From NCBI RefSeq assembly GCF_014644415.1, contig NZ_BMKQ01000002.1:207646-271645 (forward strand): a stretch of 64,000 bases of DNA. The letters are read 5' to 3'. Of this stretch, positions 54,241-62,440 are shown one piece after another (positions within the stretch are counted from its first letter, which is position 1; each line of letters begins with the position of its first letter). This DNA is from Marmoricola endophyticus. GTDB taxonomy: Bacteria; Actinomycetota; Actinomycetes; Propionibacteriales; Nocardioidaceae. The position numbers and the translations under genes were made by a program. The notes beneath the pieces are model-generated. The model searched no databases. It was not told the DNA's origin and was given only the letters and a program-made list of their open reading frames with translations.

Positions 54241-56999
54241 CGGGAGAACGCCTCCTGCACCGTCTCCGGCTTGACCTCGCCGCGCTCGGCGAGGGCCTGC
54301 AGGGCCTGGACGACGACCGACTCGGCGTCGACGCGGAAGAAGCGCCGCGCCGCCGGACGGGTGTCGGCGAAGCCGAAGCCGTCGGTGCCCAGCACGTGGT
54401 AGTCGCCCGGCACCCAGCGCCCGATCTGCAGCGGCACCGCGCGCATGAAGTCGCTGACCGCGACGACGGGACCCTCGGCCTCGGCGAGGCGCTGGGTGAC
54501 GTACGGCGTGCGCGGCTGCTCGGTCGCGTGGGCCATCGCCCACTCCTCGGTGGCGACGGCGTCGCGGGCGAGCTCGTTCCACGACGTCACCGACCAGGTG
54601 CTGGCCGCGACGCCCCAGTCCTCGGCGAGCAGCTGCTGGGCCTTGGCGACCCACGGGAAGCCGACGCCGGAGGCGAGCAGCTGGACCCGGGGTGCGTCAC
54701 CGTTCCCGGGGACCTCCGGCGCGTCCGCGACCCGGTGCAGCCCACGCAGGATGCCGTCGACGTCCACGTCCTCGGGCTCGGCGGGCTGGTCCACCGGCTC
54801 GTTGTAGACGGTGAGGTAGAAGATCACGTCCTCGCCGTGCGGGTGCTCGTCGGTCGCGCCGTACATCCGCTCCAGGCCGGAGCGCATGATGTGCCCGACC
54901 TCGTAGCCGAACGCCGGGTCGTAGTGCACGACCGCGGGGTTGGTCGCCGCCAGCAGCGGGGAGTGCCCGTCGGCGTGCTGCAGTCCCTCGCCGGTCAGCG
55001 TGGTGCGCCCTGCGGTCGCGCCGATCAGGAAGCCGCGGGCGAGCTGGTCGGCCATCGCCCAGATCGAGTCGCCGGTGCGCTGGAAGCCGAACATCGAGTA
55101 GAAGATGTAGAACGGGATCATCGCCTCGCCGTGGGTGGAGTACGACGACCCCGCCGCGGTCGCCGACGCCATCGCGCCGGCCTCGGAGATCCCCTCGTGC
55201 AGCAGCTGGCCCGAGGTCGACTCCTTGTAGGCGAGCAGCAGCTTGCGGTCCACGGAGTCGTACCGCTGACCGGCCGGGTTGTAGACCTTGGCGCTCGGGA
55301 ACATCGAGTCCATGCCGAACGTGCGGTACTCGTCCGGCGCGATGGGGACGACCCGCTGACCGATCTCGGGGTCCTTCATCCAGTCGCGCAGCAGTCGCAC
55401 CGCCGCCATCGTCGTGGCGACCTTGGACTTGCCGCCGCCCTTCTTCAGCTCGGCGTAGACGGCGTCGCCGGGGAGCTTCAGCGCCTTGCCGCGCACGACG
55501 CGGTTCGGGACCGGTCCGCCGAGCTGCTTGCGCCGCTCGAGCATGTACTCGGTCTCCGGGGCGTCCGGGCCGGGGTGGAACAGCGGGGCCATGCCGGTGC
55601 GCTCGTGGTAGTCGTCGAGCTCGCGGTCGCTGATCGGCAGGTAGAGCCGGTCCCGGAACTTCTTCAGGTCGTCCGGGGTCAGCTTCTTCATCTGGTGGGT
55701 GGCGTTCTTGCCCTCCAGGGCGTCGATCGTCCAGCCCTTGATGGTCTTGGCCAGAATCACGGTCGGCTGCCCGACGTGCTCGCTGGCCTGCTTGAAGGCG
55801 GCGTACACCTTGCGGTAGTCGTGGCCGCCGCGCGGCAGCTTGCGGATCTGGTCGTCGGACATCTGCTCGACCATCGCGCGCAGCCGCGGGTCGGTGCCGA
55901 AGAAGTGCTCGCGGACGTAGTCGCCGGACTCGACGGAGTACGTCTGGAACTCGCCGTCCGGCGTCGAGTTCATCTTGTTGACCAGCACGCCGTCGACGTC
56001 CTTGGCGAGGAGCTGGTCCCACTCGCGGCCCCAGACGACCTTGATGACGTTCCAGCCGGCGCCGCGGAAGTTGGCCTCCAGCTCCTGGATGATCTTGCCG
56101 TTGCCGGTGACCGGCCCGTCGAGCTGCTGCAGGTTGCAGTTGACCACCCAGGTGAGGTTGTCGAGCTCCTCGCGCGCGGCGACCCGGATCGCGCCGAGCG
56201 ACTCCGGCTCGGCCATCTCGCCGTCACCGAGGAACGCCCACACGTGCTGGTCGGAGGTGTCCTTGATGCCGCGGTTGGACAGGTAGCGGTTGAACCGTGC
56301 CTGGTAGATCGAGTTGATCGCCGTCAGCCCCATCGAGACCGTCGGGAACTCCCAGAAGTCCTGCATCAGCCGCGGGTGCGGGTACGACGGCAGCCCCTTG
56401 CCGACGCCGTGCTGGACCTCCTGGCGGAAGTGGCGCAGCTGGGTCTCGGTGAGCCGGCCCTCGAGGAAGGCGCGGGCGTAGATGCCCGGTGAGGCGTGGC
56501 CCTGGATGTAGACCTGGTCGCCGCCGCCGGGGGCGTCCTTGCCCCTGAAGAAGTGGTTGAAGCCGACCTCGTACAGCGAGGCGCTGGACTGGTACGTCGC
56601 GATGTGGCCGCCGACCTCGAGCCCCTTGCGGTTGGCGTCGGAGACCGTCACGGCGGCGTTCCAGCGGATGAACGCGCGGATCCGGCGCTCGACCTCCTCG
56701 TCGCCGGGGAACCACGGCTCGCGCTCGGGAGCGATGGTGTTGATGTAGTCGGTGCTGCGCAGCGCAGGCACGCCGACCGACTGCTCGCGAGCCCGCTCCA
56801 GCAGGCGCAGCATGACGTACCGGGCCCGCTCGCGACCGCGGCTGTCGATCAGGTCGTCGAAGGAGTCGACCCACTCGCCGGTCTCCTCGGGGTCGATGTC
56901 CGGGAGCTGCGTGGGGAGGCCCTCGTGGATGACGGGGGTGACGCTGGGGGCCGGGGTGTCGGCCTGCTGGTCGGACTGGGTGTTGTCGTCGCTCACCAC
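54180..56999 (-). CDS. aceE: Pyruvate dehydrogenase E1, homodimeric
   Basis: 939 residues, normal for AceE. Decarboxylates pyruvate with thiamine diphosphate and passes acetyl to E2. Signatures: [20 protein letters not shown], thiamine-binding [19 protein letters not shown] with [18 protein letters not shown], and a transketolase-type C-terminal half ([19 protein letters not shown]). GTG 56999 (56996 also possible) follows GGGGAG; TAGATT on the minus strand near 57037-57032 may be its -10. E2/E3 genes are not in the window. Confidence 0.96.
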   Translation of the reverse strand: MVSDDNTQSDQQADTPAPSVTPVIHEGLPTQLPDIDPEETGEWVDSFDDLIDSRGRERARYVMLRLLERAREQSVGVPALRSTDYINTIAPEREPWFPGDEEVERRIRAFIRWNAAVTVSDANRKGLEVGGHIATYQSSASLYEVGFNHFFRGKDAPGGGDQVYIQGHASPGIYARAFLEGRLTETQLRHFRQEVQHGVGKGLPSYPHPRLMQDFWEFPTVSMGLTAINSIYQARFNRYLSNRGIKDTSDQHVWAFLGDGEMAEPESLGAIRVAAREELDNLTWVVNCNLQQLDGPVTGNGKIIQELEANFRGAGWNVIKVVWGREWDQLLAKDVDGVLVNKMNSTPDGEFQTYSVESGDYVREHFFGTDPRLRAMVEQMSDDQIRKLPRGGHDYRKVYAAFKQASEHVGQPTVILAKTIKGWTIDALEGKNATHQMKKLTPDDLKKFRDRLYLPISDRELDDYHERTGMAPLFHPGPDAPETEYMLERRKQLGGPVPNRVVRGKALKLPGDAVYAELKKGGGKSKVATTMAAVRLLRDWMKDPEIGQRVVPIAPDEYRTFGMDSMFPSAKVYNPAGQRYDSVDRKLLLAYKESTSGQLLHEGISEAGAMASATAAGSSYSTHGEAMIPFYIFYSMFGFQRTGDSIWAMADQLARGFLIGATAGRTTLTGEGLQHADGHSPLLAATNPAVVHYDPAFGYEVGHIMRSGLERMYGATDEHPHGEDVIFYLTVYNEPVDQPAEPEDVDVDGILRGLHRVADAPEVPGNGDAPRVQLLASGVGFPWVAKAQQLLAEDWGVAASTWSVTSWNELARDAVATEEWAMAHATEQPRTPYVTQRLAEAEGPVVAVSDFMRAVPLQIGRWVPGDYHVLGTDGFGFADTRPAARRFFRVDAESVVVQALQALAERGEVKPETVQEAFSRYRIDDPTAVSEVAQEGGDA

Positions 57000-57157
57000 T
57001 TCATCGTTGCACTCCCCGGAGCCGGACGGAATCTACCCGTGAGTAGACCGAGCGGGCCACGATCCGGCAACGAACCGCACGACACAGGTTGCGCTGGCGA
57101 CGGGTGTCGGTTGCACTGGTCCCCAGCACGCGACGCACGTCGCGGGTGGCACACGAG

Positions 57158-57607
57158 ATGTCCGACGATCGGAAGGCAGACGAGACGGTGAGCGCGACGG
57201 CAGGGGGAGCAGACCTGCACGCCGGTGAGCGCCTGGGCTTCAAGCCCGGGATGGTGGTCCAGGAGCTGGGCTGGGACGACGACGTGGACGACGCGGTGCG
57301 CGTCTCGATCGAGGACATCATCGATGCCGACCTCGTCGACGGCGAGTACGGCAACGTGGTCGACGCCGTCGTCTTCTGGTGGCGAGACGGGGACGGCGAC
57401 CTGGTCGACGCCCTGGTCGACTCGCTGACCGACCTCGAGGCCGGCGGTGTGGTCTGGCTGTTCACCCCGAAGGTGGGCCGCGACCACGAGGTCGACGCCG
57501 CCGACATCACCGAGGCCGCTCCGGTGGCCGGCCTGTCGACCACCACCACCTTGCCGATCGGCGAGGACTGGGCGGCCACCAAGCTGGTCGCGCCGAAGAA
57601 CCGCTGA
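57158..57607 (+). CDS. DUF3052 family protein
   Basis: 149 residues, acidic, no membrane segments. LHAGERLGFKPGMVVQELGWDDDVDDAVR and DGDLVDALVDSLTDLEAGGVVWLFTPKVGR are typical of DUF3052, an actinobacterial family of unknown function commonly next to aceE. ATG 57158 is chosen; GTG 57188, nearer to the conserved part, is possible. Divergent from aceE. Confidence 0.88.
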   Translation: MSDDRKADETVSATAGGADLHAGERLGFKPGMVVQELGWDDDVDDAVRVSIEDIIDADLVDGEYGNVVDAVVFWWRDGDGDLVDALVDSLTDLEAGGVVWLFTPKVGRDHEVDAADITEAAPVAGLSTTTTLPIGEDWAATKLVAPKNR

Positions 57608-57669
57608 CGAGCGGCCCCGGTCGAGCCGGGTGGCTCGCACCAGGGTGTCCGGCACGCTCTCCGCTTGGT

Positions 57670-57683
57670 TTACTTCGCGGTAA
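57670..57683. promoter_or_regulatory. Palindromic operator candidate before the acyl-CoA synthetase
   Basis: TTAC-TTCGCG-GTAA, 20 bp before the ATG at 57703, AT-rich against the background. The form TTAC(N6)GTAA resembles sites of TetR-type lipid-catabolism regulators; the regulator is not in the window. Confidence 0.5.
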
Positions 57684-57702
57684 CCGCGACGAGAGGTGCC
57701 CG

Positions 57703-59364
57703 ATGCCCGACAAGCTGTCCCAGCTCGCCCAGCAGGCCGTGGCCCCGGCCGTCAGTCTCAAGGTCCTCACGCAGGCGGGGGTCGTACGACCTCACTCGCC
57801 GCTCGCGCTGGCGAAGGTCCTGCGCAGCCTGCAGCAGTGGGGGATGGGCATCGCGGGGGGCTTCGGGTCCACCGCGGCACGCTTCCCCGACCGGGTCGCG
57901 ATCGTCGACGAGCTCGGCGAGCTGACGTACGCCGAGGTCGCCGAGCGGGGCAACGCGGTCGCGGACTCCCTGGCGAAGATGGGCGTCTCCGAGGGCGACT
58001 CGGTGGCCGTGCTGGTGCGCAACCACCGTGGCTTCCTGGACGCGGCCATGGGGATCGCGCGCCTCGGGGCCGACGCGCTCTACCTCAACACCGCCTTCGC
58101 CGCGCCGCAGCTCGGTGAGGTCTGCGAGCGCGAGAAGCCGGCCGTGATCATCCACGACCAGGAGTTCGACGCGCTGATCGACAAGGCCGGGGTCTCCCAG
58201 CAGCGCGTCCTCGCCTGGGTCGACGACCCGGGTGAGGGCGCCGGCGACCGGACCACCCTGGAGGCGATGATCGAGGACGGCGACCCCGGCCCGCGTACGC
58301 CGCCCTCGAGCCCGGGCCGGTCGGTCATCCTCACCTCCGGGACCACCGGCACGCCGAAGGGTGCTCCTCGCGGCGCCGGCAACCTCGGTGCCGCCGTCGC
58401 CCTGCTCTCCCGGATCCCCCTGCGGTCCGGGTGGCGGTGCCACATCGCCGCGCCGCTGTTCCACACCTGGGGATGGGCGCACCTCCAGCTGGCGATGCTG
58501 CTGGGCACGACCTGCGTCCTGCGGCGGACCTTCGACCCCGAGCAGTTCCTGAGGACGCTGGACGACGAGCGGTGCGACTCCGCCGCGGTGATCCCGGTGA
58601 TGCTGCAGCGCAGCATGCGGCTGCCCGAGGCGACCCGCGACTCCGTCGACCTCTCGCGGCTCAAGGTCGTCGCGGTCTCAGGATCCGCACTGCCGGGCGA
58701 CCTGGCCACCGAGTGGATGGACCAGTTCGGCGACAACATCTACAACACCTACGGCTCCACCGAGGTCGCGTGGGCCTCGATCGCCACGCCCGAGGACCTG
58801 CGCTCGGCGCCCGGCACCGCGGGTCGGCCGCCGGTGAACACCGTCGTCCGGCTGTTCGACGAGGACGACCACGAGGTCCCCGAGGGTGAGGCCGGCCGGA
58901 TCTTCGTGGGCAACTCGATGCTCTTCGAGGGCTACACGGGCGGCGGCACCAAGGACTCGATCGACGGGCTGATGAGCTCTGGCGACATCGGTCGGTTCGA
59001 CGAGGACGGCCGGCTGTTCATCGAGGGTCGCGACGACGAGATGATCGTCTCCGGCGGCGAGAACGTCTTCCCCCAGGAGGTCGAGGACGTGATCGCCAAG
59101 CACGACGGCGTCGACGAGGTCGCGGCGATCGGGGTCGACGACGACGAGTTCGGCCAGCGGCTCCGCGCGTTCGTCGTACGCTCCGACGACTCGCTGAGCG
59201 AGGACGACGTCAAGGACCACGTGAAGCAGAACCTCGCGCGCTACAAGGTCCCGCGCGACGTGGTCTTCCTCGACGAGCTGCCCCGCAACGCCACCGGCAA
59301 GATCCTCAAGCGCGAGCTGAAGGACGACGACGAGGACGGTACGACCGAGGGTGACGGCGACTGA
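57703..59364 (+). CDS. Acyl-CoA synthetase / AMP-dependent ligase
   Basis: 553 residues, ANL superfamily. ATP motif VILTSGTTGTPKGAPRG, acyl-site region YNTYGSTEVAWASIATPE, hinge GEGSP-like SSGDIGRFDEDGRLFIEGR, and catalytic Lys in RNATGKILKREL. Activates fatty or aromatic acids to CoA esters; chain length not readable. ATG 57703 with GAGAGG upstream. Likely regulated through the palindrome at 57670-57683. Confidence 0.92.
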   Translation: MPDKLSQLAQQAVAPAVSLKVLTQAGVVRPHSPLALAKVLRSLQQWGMGIAGGFGSTAARFPDRVAIVDELGELTYAEVAERGNAVADSLAKMGVSEGDSVAVLVRNHRGFLDAAMGIARLGADALYLNTAFAAPQLGEVCEREKPAVIIHDQEFDALIDKAGVSQQRVLAWVDDPGEGAGDRTTLEAMIEDGDPGPRTPPSSPGRSVILTSGTTGTPKGAPRGAGNLGAAVALLSRIPLRSGWRCHIAAPLFHTWGWAHLQLAMLLGTTCVLRRTFDPEQFLRTLDDERCDSAAVIPVMLQRSMRLPEATRDSVDLSRLKVVAVSGSALPGDLATEWMDQFGDNIYNTYGSTEVAWASIATPEDLRSAPGTAGRPPVNTVVRLFDEDDHEVPEGEAGRIFVGNSMLFEGYTGGGTKDSIDGLMSSGDIGRFDEDGRLFIEGRDDEMIVSGGENVFPQEVEDVIAKHDGVDEVAAIGVDDDEFGQRLRAFVVRSDDSLSEDDVKDHVKQNLARYKVPRDVVFLDELPRNATGKILKRELKDDDEDGTTEGDGD

Positions 59365-59412
59365 GCCGTCCTCGCACCTGCCCGGGGGTGGGGCGTCGTA
59401 CGACGCGTGCAC

Positions 59413-59418
59413 TAGGTT
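59413..59418 (+). promoter_or_regulatory. Leaderless -10 of the peroxiredoxin gene
   Basis: TAGGTT followed by 7 nt and GTG 59426. Confidence 0.5.
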
Positions 59419-59425
59419 CGCCCGC

Positions 59426-59923
59426 GTGAGCAGGCTGGAGGTCGGGGACCGGGTGCCCGAGATGGTGCTGGAGGACCAGCACCGACGCAGCGTCGACCTG
59501 CGTCGGCTGACCGAGGACCGTGCGGTGCTCGTGGTGTTCTACCCGTTCGCGTTCTCCGGGATCTGCTCCGGCGAGCTGACCGGTCTGCGCGATCGGCTCG
59601 GCGAGCTGGAGACCGACGACTGCACGCTGCTCACCGTGTCCTGCGACCCCGTCTACACGCTGCGTGCCGCGGCCGATCGCGACGGGCTGTTCTTCCCGCT
59701 GCTCTCCGACTTCTGGCCCCACGGGGAGGTGGCCCGGCGCTTCGGGGTCTTCGACGAGTCGCGTGGCTGCGCCGACCGCTCCAGCTTCCTGGTCGGACGG
59801 GACGGCCTGGTGCGCTGGGCCGTGCACAACCCGGTCGGGAAGGCTCGCGACCTCGACGCCCACGCCGCCGCCGTGCGCGAGCTCGACGGGACCGGCGAGC
59901 CGCGGCCGCGGGTGCTGGACTAG
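59426..59923 (+). CDS. AhpE-like peroxiredoxin
   Basis: 165 residues. Reduces peroxides through a peroxidatic Cys in FYPFAFSGICSGELTGLRD (PxxxSxxC, Ser replacing the usual Thr). The later LLSDFWPHGEVARRFGVFDE and RDGLVRWAVHNP are AhpE-like. A second Cys lies at CADRSSFLV, so a one- or two-Cys mechanism cannot be decided. GTG 59426 placed by promoter spacing. Confidence 0.92.
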   Translation: MSRLEVGDRVPEMVLEDQHRRSVDLRRLTEDRAVLVVFYPFAFSGICSGELTGLRDRLGELETDDCTLLTVSCDPVYTLRAAADRDGLFFPLLSDFWPHGEVARRFGVFDESRGCADRSSFLVGRDGLVRWAVHNPVGKARDLDAHAAAVRELDGTGEPRPRVLD

Positions 59924-59987
59924 ACCGCTACCCCACAGGTTGCCGGTTCAACTTGATCGTGTGCCGGCGGGTGGCATGATAGTGCTC

Positions 59988-60035
59988 GTCACGACCGCTG
60001 GTGACCCGAGACGCCGGCGGTCGTGACTCTTTTTT
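59988..60035 (+). terminator. Intrinsic terminator with T6 run
   Basis: Perfect 10-bp stem GTCACGACCG (59988-59997) and CGGTCGTGAC (60018-60027), 20-nt loop, then CTC and six T (60030-60035). Ends the peroxiredoxin transcript. The most classical factor-independent terminator noticed in the window. Confidence 0.8.
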
Positions 60036-60055
60036 CGCCCGGCGCGCGGTTGACC

Positions 60056-60061
60056 TAGGGT
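60056..60061 (+). promoter_or_regulatory. Putative -10 of tRNA-Val
   Basis: TAGGGT in GACCTAGGGT, the same ten bases as upstream of dnaE; about 40 nt before the tRNA. Confidence 0.4.
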
Positions 60062-60102
60062 GCTGCCCAGGCCGGCTCGTACGTCGCCGGTGCGCAGGTC
60101 CG

Positions 60103-60174
60103 GGGCGTATAGCTCAGCGGTAGAGCGCTGCCCTTACAAGGCAGATGTCGCAGGTTCGATCCCTGCTACGCCCA
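60103..60174 (+). tRNA. tRNA-Val (TAC)
   Basis: 72 nt. Acceptor GGGCGTA/TACGCCC, D-arm AGCTCAGCGGTAGAGC, anticodon arm CTGCC-CTTACAA-GGCAG with anticodon TAC, T-arm GCAGG-TTCGATC-CCTGC, discriminator A. 3' CCA not encoded. Confidence 0.96.
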
Positions 60175-60198
60175 CTCCCGTCACCAGGAGTCGCGCCG

Positions 60199-60537
60199 AT
60201 GTACCTCATCGTGGTCAAGTTCCGCACCCGCCCCGAGTGGACCGAGCGCTGGCTGGACCTCGTCGCGGACTTCACGAGCGCGACCCGGGCCGAGCCCGGG
60301 AACCTGTGGTTCGAGTGGTCGCGCAGCGTTGACGACCCGGCCGAGTTCGTCCTCGTCGAGGCGTTCACCGACGAGGGCGCGGAGGAGCACGTGGGCAGCG
60401 CCCACTTCACCCGGGCGACGGCGCAGATGGGCAAGGCGCTCGTCGCGACGCCGAAGATCGTGAGCCGCCAGGTCGACGGCAACGGCTGGGACGAGATGGG
60501 CGAGGTCCTCGTCGAGGGTGCCCACGACGGGCGCTGA
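60199..60537 (+). CDS. ABM-domain monooxygenase-like protein
   Basis: 112 residues, one antibiotic-biosynthesis-monooxygenase (YgiN-like) domain: YLIVVKFRTRPEWTERWLDLV, EPGNLWFEWSRSVDDPAEFVLVEAF, and EEHVGSAHFTRA. Relatives oxidise quinols or act on small aromatics. ATG 60199 with CAGGAG upstream starts the domain directly. Confidence 0.87.
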   Translation: MYLIVVKFRTRPEWTERWLDLVADFTSATRAEPGNLWFEWSRSVDDPAEFVLVEAFTDEGAEEHVGSAHFTRATAQMGKALVATPKIVSRQVDGNGWDEMGEVLVEGAHDGR

Positions 60538-60564
60538 CTCGGCCGGCTGCTGGGGCGGAGCTCG

Positions 60565-60596
60565 TTGACGCCGCCACGGATGCAAGTTAATTTCAT
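60565..60596 (+). promoter_or_regulatory. Promoter and operator of the muramic acid operon
   Basis: TTGACG (60565-60570), 16-bp spacer, TTAATT (60587-60592), 7 nt to GTG 60600. The -10 lies inside an imperfect 17-bp palindrome ATGCAAGTTAATTTCAT (60580-60596; 12 of 16 paired positions match), so binding there would block transcription: likely RpiR autoregulation. Confidence 0.65.
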
Positions 60597-60599
60597 CGC

Positions 60600-61496
60600 G
60601 TGGTCCATGTCACGCAAGATTTCGTCGCTCCGGTGCTGCCGCGGCTCCGGGCCGAGGTCGACGCCCTGCCCGAGCAGGCCCGGCGCGTCGCGGGTCTGCT
60701 GCTCGGCGACCCGCACAACGCCGCCCGGCTGAGCATCGCCGACCTCGCCGTCCGTGCTGGGACCAGCGAGGCGTCCGTGACGAGGCTGGCGCAGCGGCTG
60801 GGGTACACCGGCTTCCCGGCCCTGCGTCTCGCCCTGGCCGCCGAGAGTGCGGGCGCCCGCGAGCGGATCACCGGTGACATCGGCCTGGACGACGACCCGG
60901 CGGCCGTGAAGGCCAAGGTGCTCGGCGGGTTGGAGCGGTCGCTGCACGAGACCGCGGCGGCGCTCGACGACACCGCTGTCGCAGCGGTGGCCGATGCCGT
61001 CGTGTCCGCGCGTCGCACGCTCGTCGTCGGCGTCGGTGCGTCCGGCACCGTCGCCGAGGACCTCGCCCGCAAGCTCGAGCGGGTCGGCCTGCCCAGCGCA
61101 GCGCTCACGGACCTCCACGACGCTGTCACCAGCTGCGTCGCCGCTCGTGCGGACGACGTCGTCATCGGGGTCTCGCACTCCGGGGAGACCGTCGACGTGG
61201 TGGAGCCGCTGCTGCGTGCGAGCGCCACCGGTGCTCGTACGGTCGCGCTCACGTCACGCTCCTCCTCGGTGCTGGCCCGCTCCTGCGACCACGTGCTGGT
61301 GTGCGTCGCCGAGGGGGAGGACGGGCTGCGCCCCGCGGCGATGAGCAGCCGTTCCGCGCAGCTGCTCGTGGTCGACGTGCTCTTCGTCTGCGTGCTCCAG
61401 CGCGACCACGCGCGCGCCGCGCCGCTGCTCGAGGCGTCGTACGACGCGACCAGCGCGCGGCACCCCGACCGGGTCTCGCGCGGAGGCTACCGATGA
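60600..61496 (+). CDS. RpiR/MurR-type regulator
   Basis: 298 residues. N-terminal HTH_6 domain (LPEQARRVAGLLLGDPHN, then LSIADLAVRAGTSEASVTRLAQRLGYTGF) and a C-terminal SIS sugar-phosphate domain (TLVVGVGASGTVAEDLARKL; VIGVSHSGETVDVVEPLL). Probably senses MurNAc-6-phosphate or a product and represses the operon. First gene; its stop overlaps murQ (ATGA). Confidence 0.92.
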   Translation: MVHVTQDFVAPVLPRLRAEVDALPEQARRVAGLLLGDPHNAARLSIADLAVRAGTSEASVTRLAQRLGYTGFPALRLALAAESAGARERITGDIGLDDDPAAVKAKVLGGLERSLHETAAALDDTAVAAVADAVVSARRTLVVGVGASGTVAEDLARKLERVGLPSAALTDLHDAVTSCVAARADDVVIGVSHSGETVDVVEPLLRASATGARTVALTSRSSSVLARSCDHVLVCVAEGEDGLRPAAMSSRSAQLLVVDVLFVCVLQRDHARAAPLLEASYDATSARHPDRVSRGGYR

Positions 61497-62440
61497 GCGA
61501 CCTGCGCGTGGCCCTCTCGGCTCTGGGGACCGAAGGGGTCGACCCGGCCTTCGCCCGGCTCGACGCCCTGCCCACGCTCGCCGCCGCACGGCTGGTCAAC
61601 GCGGCCGACGCGACGGTGGCCACCGCGGTCGAGCGGGTGCTGCCGCAGGTGGCCGAGGCGGTCGACCGGGTCGCCGCGGGGATGCGCGGCGGCGGGCGCC
61701 TGGTCTACGCGGGCGCCGGGACCGCCGGACGTCTGGGGGTGCTCGACGCCAGCGAGTGCCCGCCCACCTTCGACACCGACCCGGCGCAGGTCGTCGGCCT
61801 GATCGCGGGCGGACCGACCGCGCTGACCACCGCGGTCGAGGGCGCCGAGGACGACACCACGCTCGCCGAGCGGGACGTCGCGGCGCTGCGGCTCGGGCCC
61901 GCGGACAGCCTGGTGGGGATCTCCGCGAGCGGGCGCACCCCTTACGCCCTCGCTGCGGTCCGCTGCGCCCGTGACGTCGGTGCGTTCACCGCCGGCCTGG
62001 CCTGCAACCGCGACTCCGCACTCGGGCGCGCCGCCGAGGTCGCGATCGAGGTCGAGGTCGGGCCCGAGGTCCTGGCGGGCTCGACGCGGATGAAGTCGGG
62101 CACCGCGCAGAAGCTCGTGCTCAACATGATCTCGACGCTGACGATGGTCCGGCTGGGCAAGACGTACGGCAACCTCATGGTCGACCTGCGGGCGACCAAC
62201 GAGAAGCTCACCGCCCGCTCGTGGCGGATCGTGCACGACGCCACCGGCGCCGCCGACGACGAGGTCGACGATGCCCTCGCCGACGCGGGTGGCGAGGTGA
62301 AGACCGCGATCGCCGTGCTGGTCGCAGGCGTCGACGTCGACACCGCCCGTGCGGCGCTGGTCGACGCGGGCGGCGTCCTGCGCGCGGCACTCCTCCGACT
62401 GACCAGCCCGCCCGCCACCACTGCAGGAGAAGCACCATGA
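61493..62440 (+). CDS. murQ: N-acetylmuramic acid 6-phosphate etherase
   Basis: 315 residues. Cleaves the lactyl ether of MurNAc-6-P to give GlcNAc-6-P and D-lactate. SIS-type fold with the hallmark YAGAGTAGRLGVLDASECPP and STRMKSGTAQKLVLNMIST. ATG 61493 fixed by the ATGA overlap; the stop also overlaps the PTS gene. Central enzyme of peptidoglycan sugar recycling. Confidence 0.96.
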   Translation: MSDLRVALSALGTEGVDPAFARLDALPTLAAARLVNAADATVATAVERVLPQVAEAVDRVAAGMRGGGRLVYAGAGTAGRLGVLDASECPPTFDTDPAQVVGLIAGGPTALTTAVEGAEDDTTLAERDVAALRLGPADSLVGISASGRTPYALAAVRCARDVGAFTAGLACNRDSALGRAAEVAIEVEVGPEVLAGSTRMKSGTAQKLVLNMISTLTMVRLGKTYGNLMVDLRATNEKLTARSWRIVHDATGAADDEVDDALADAGGEVKTAIAVLVAGVDVDTARAALVDAGGVLRAALLRLTSPPATTAGEAP

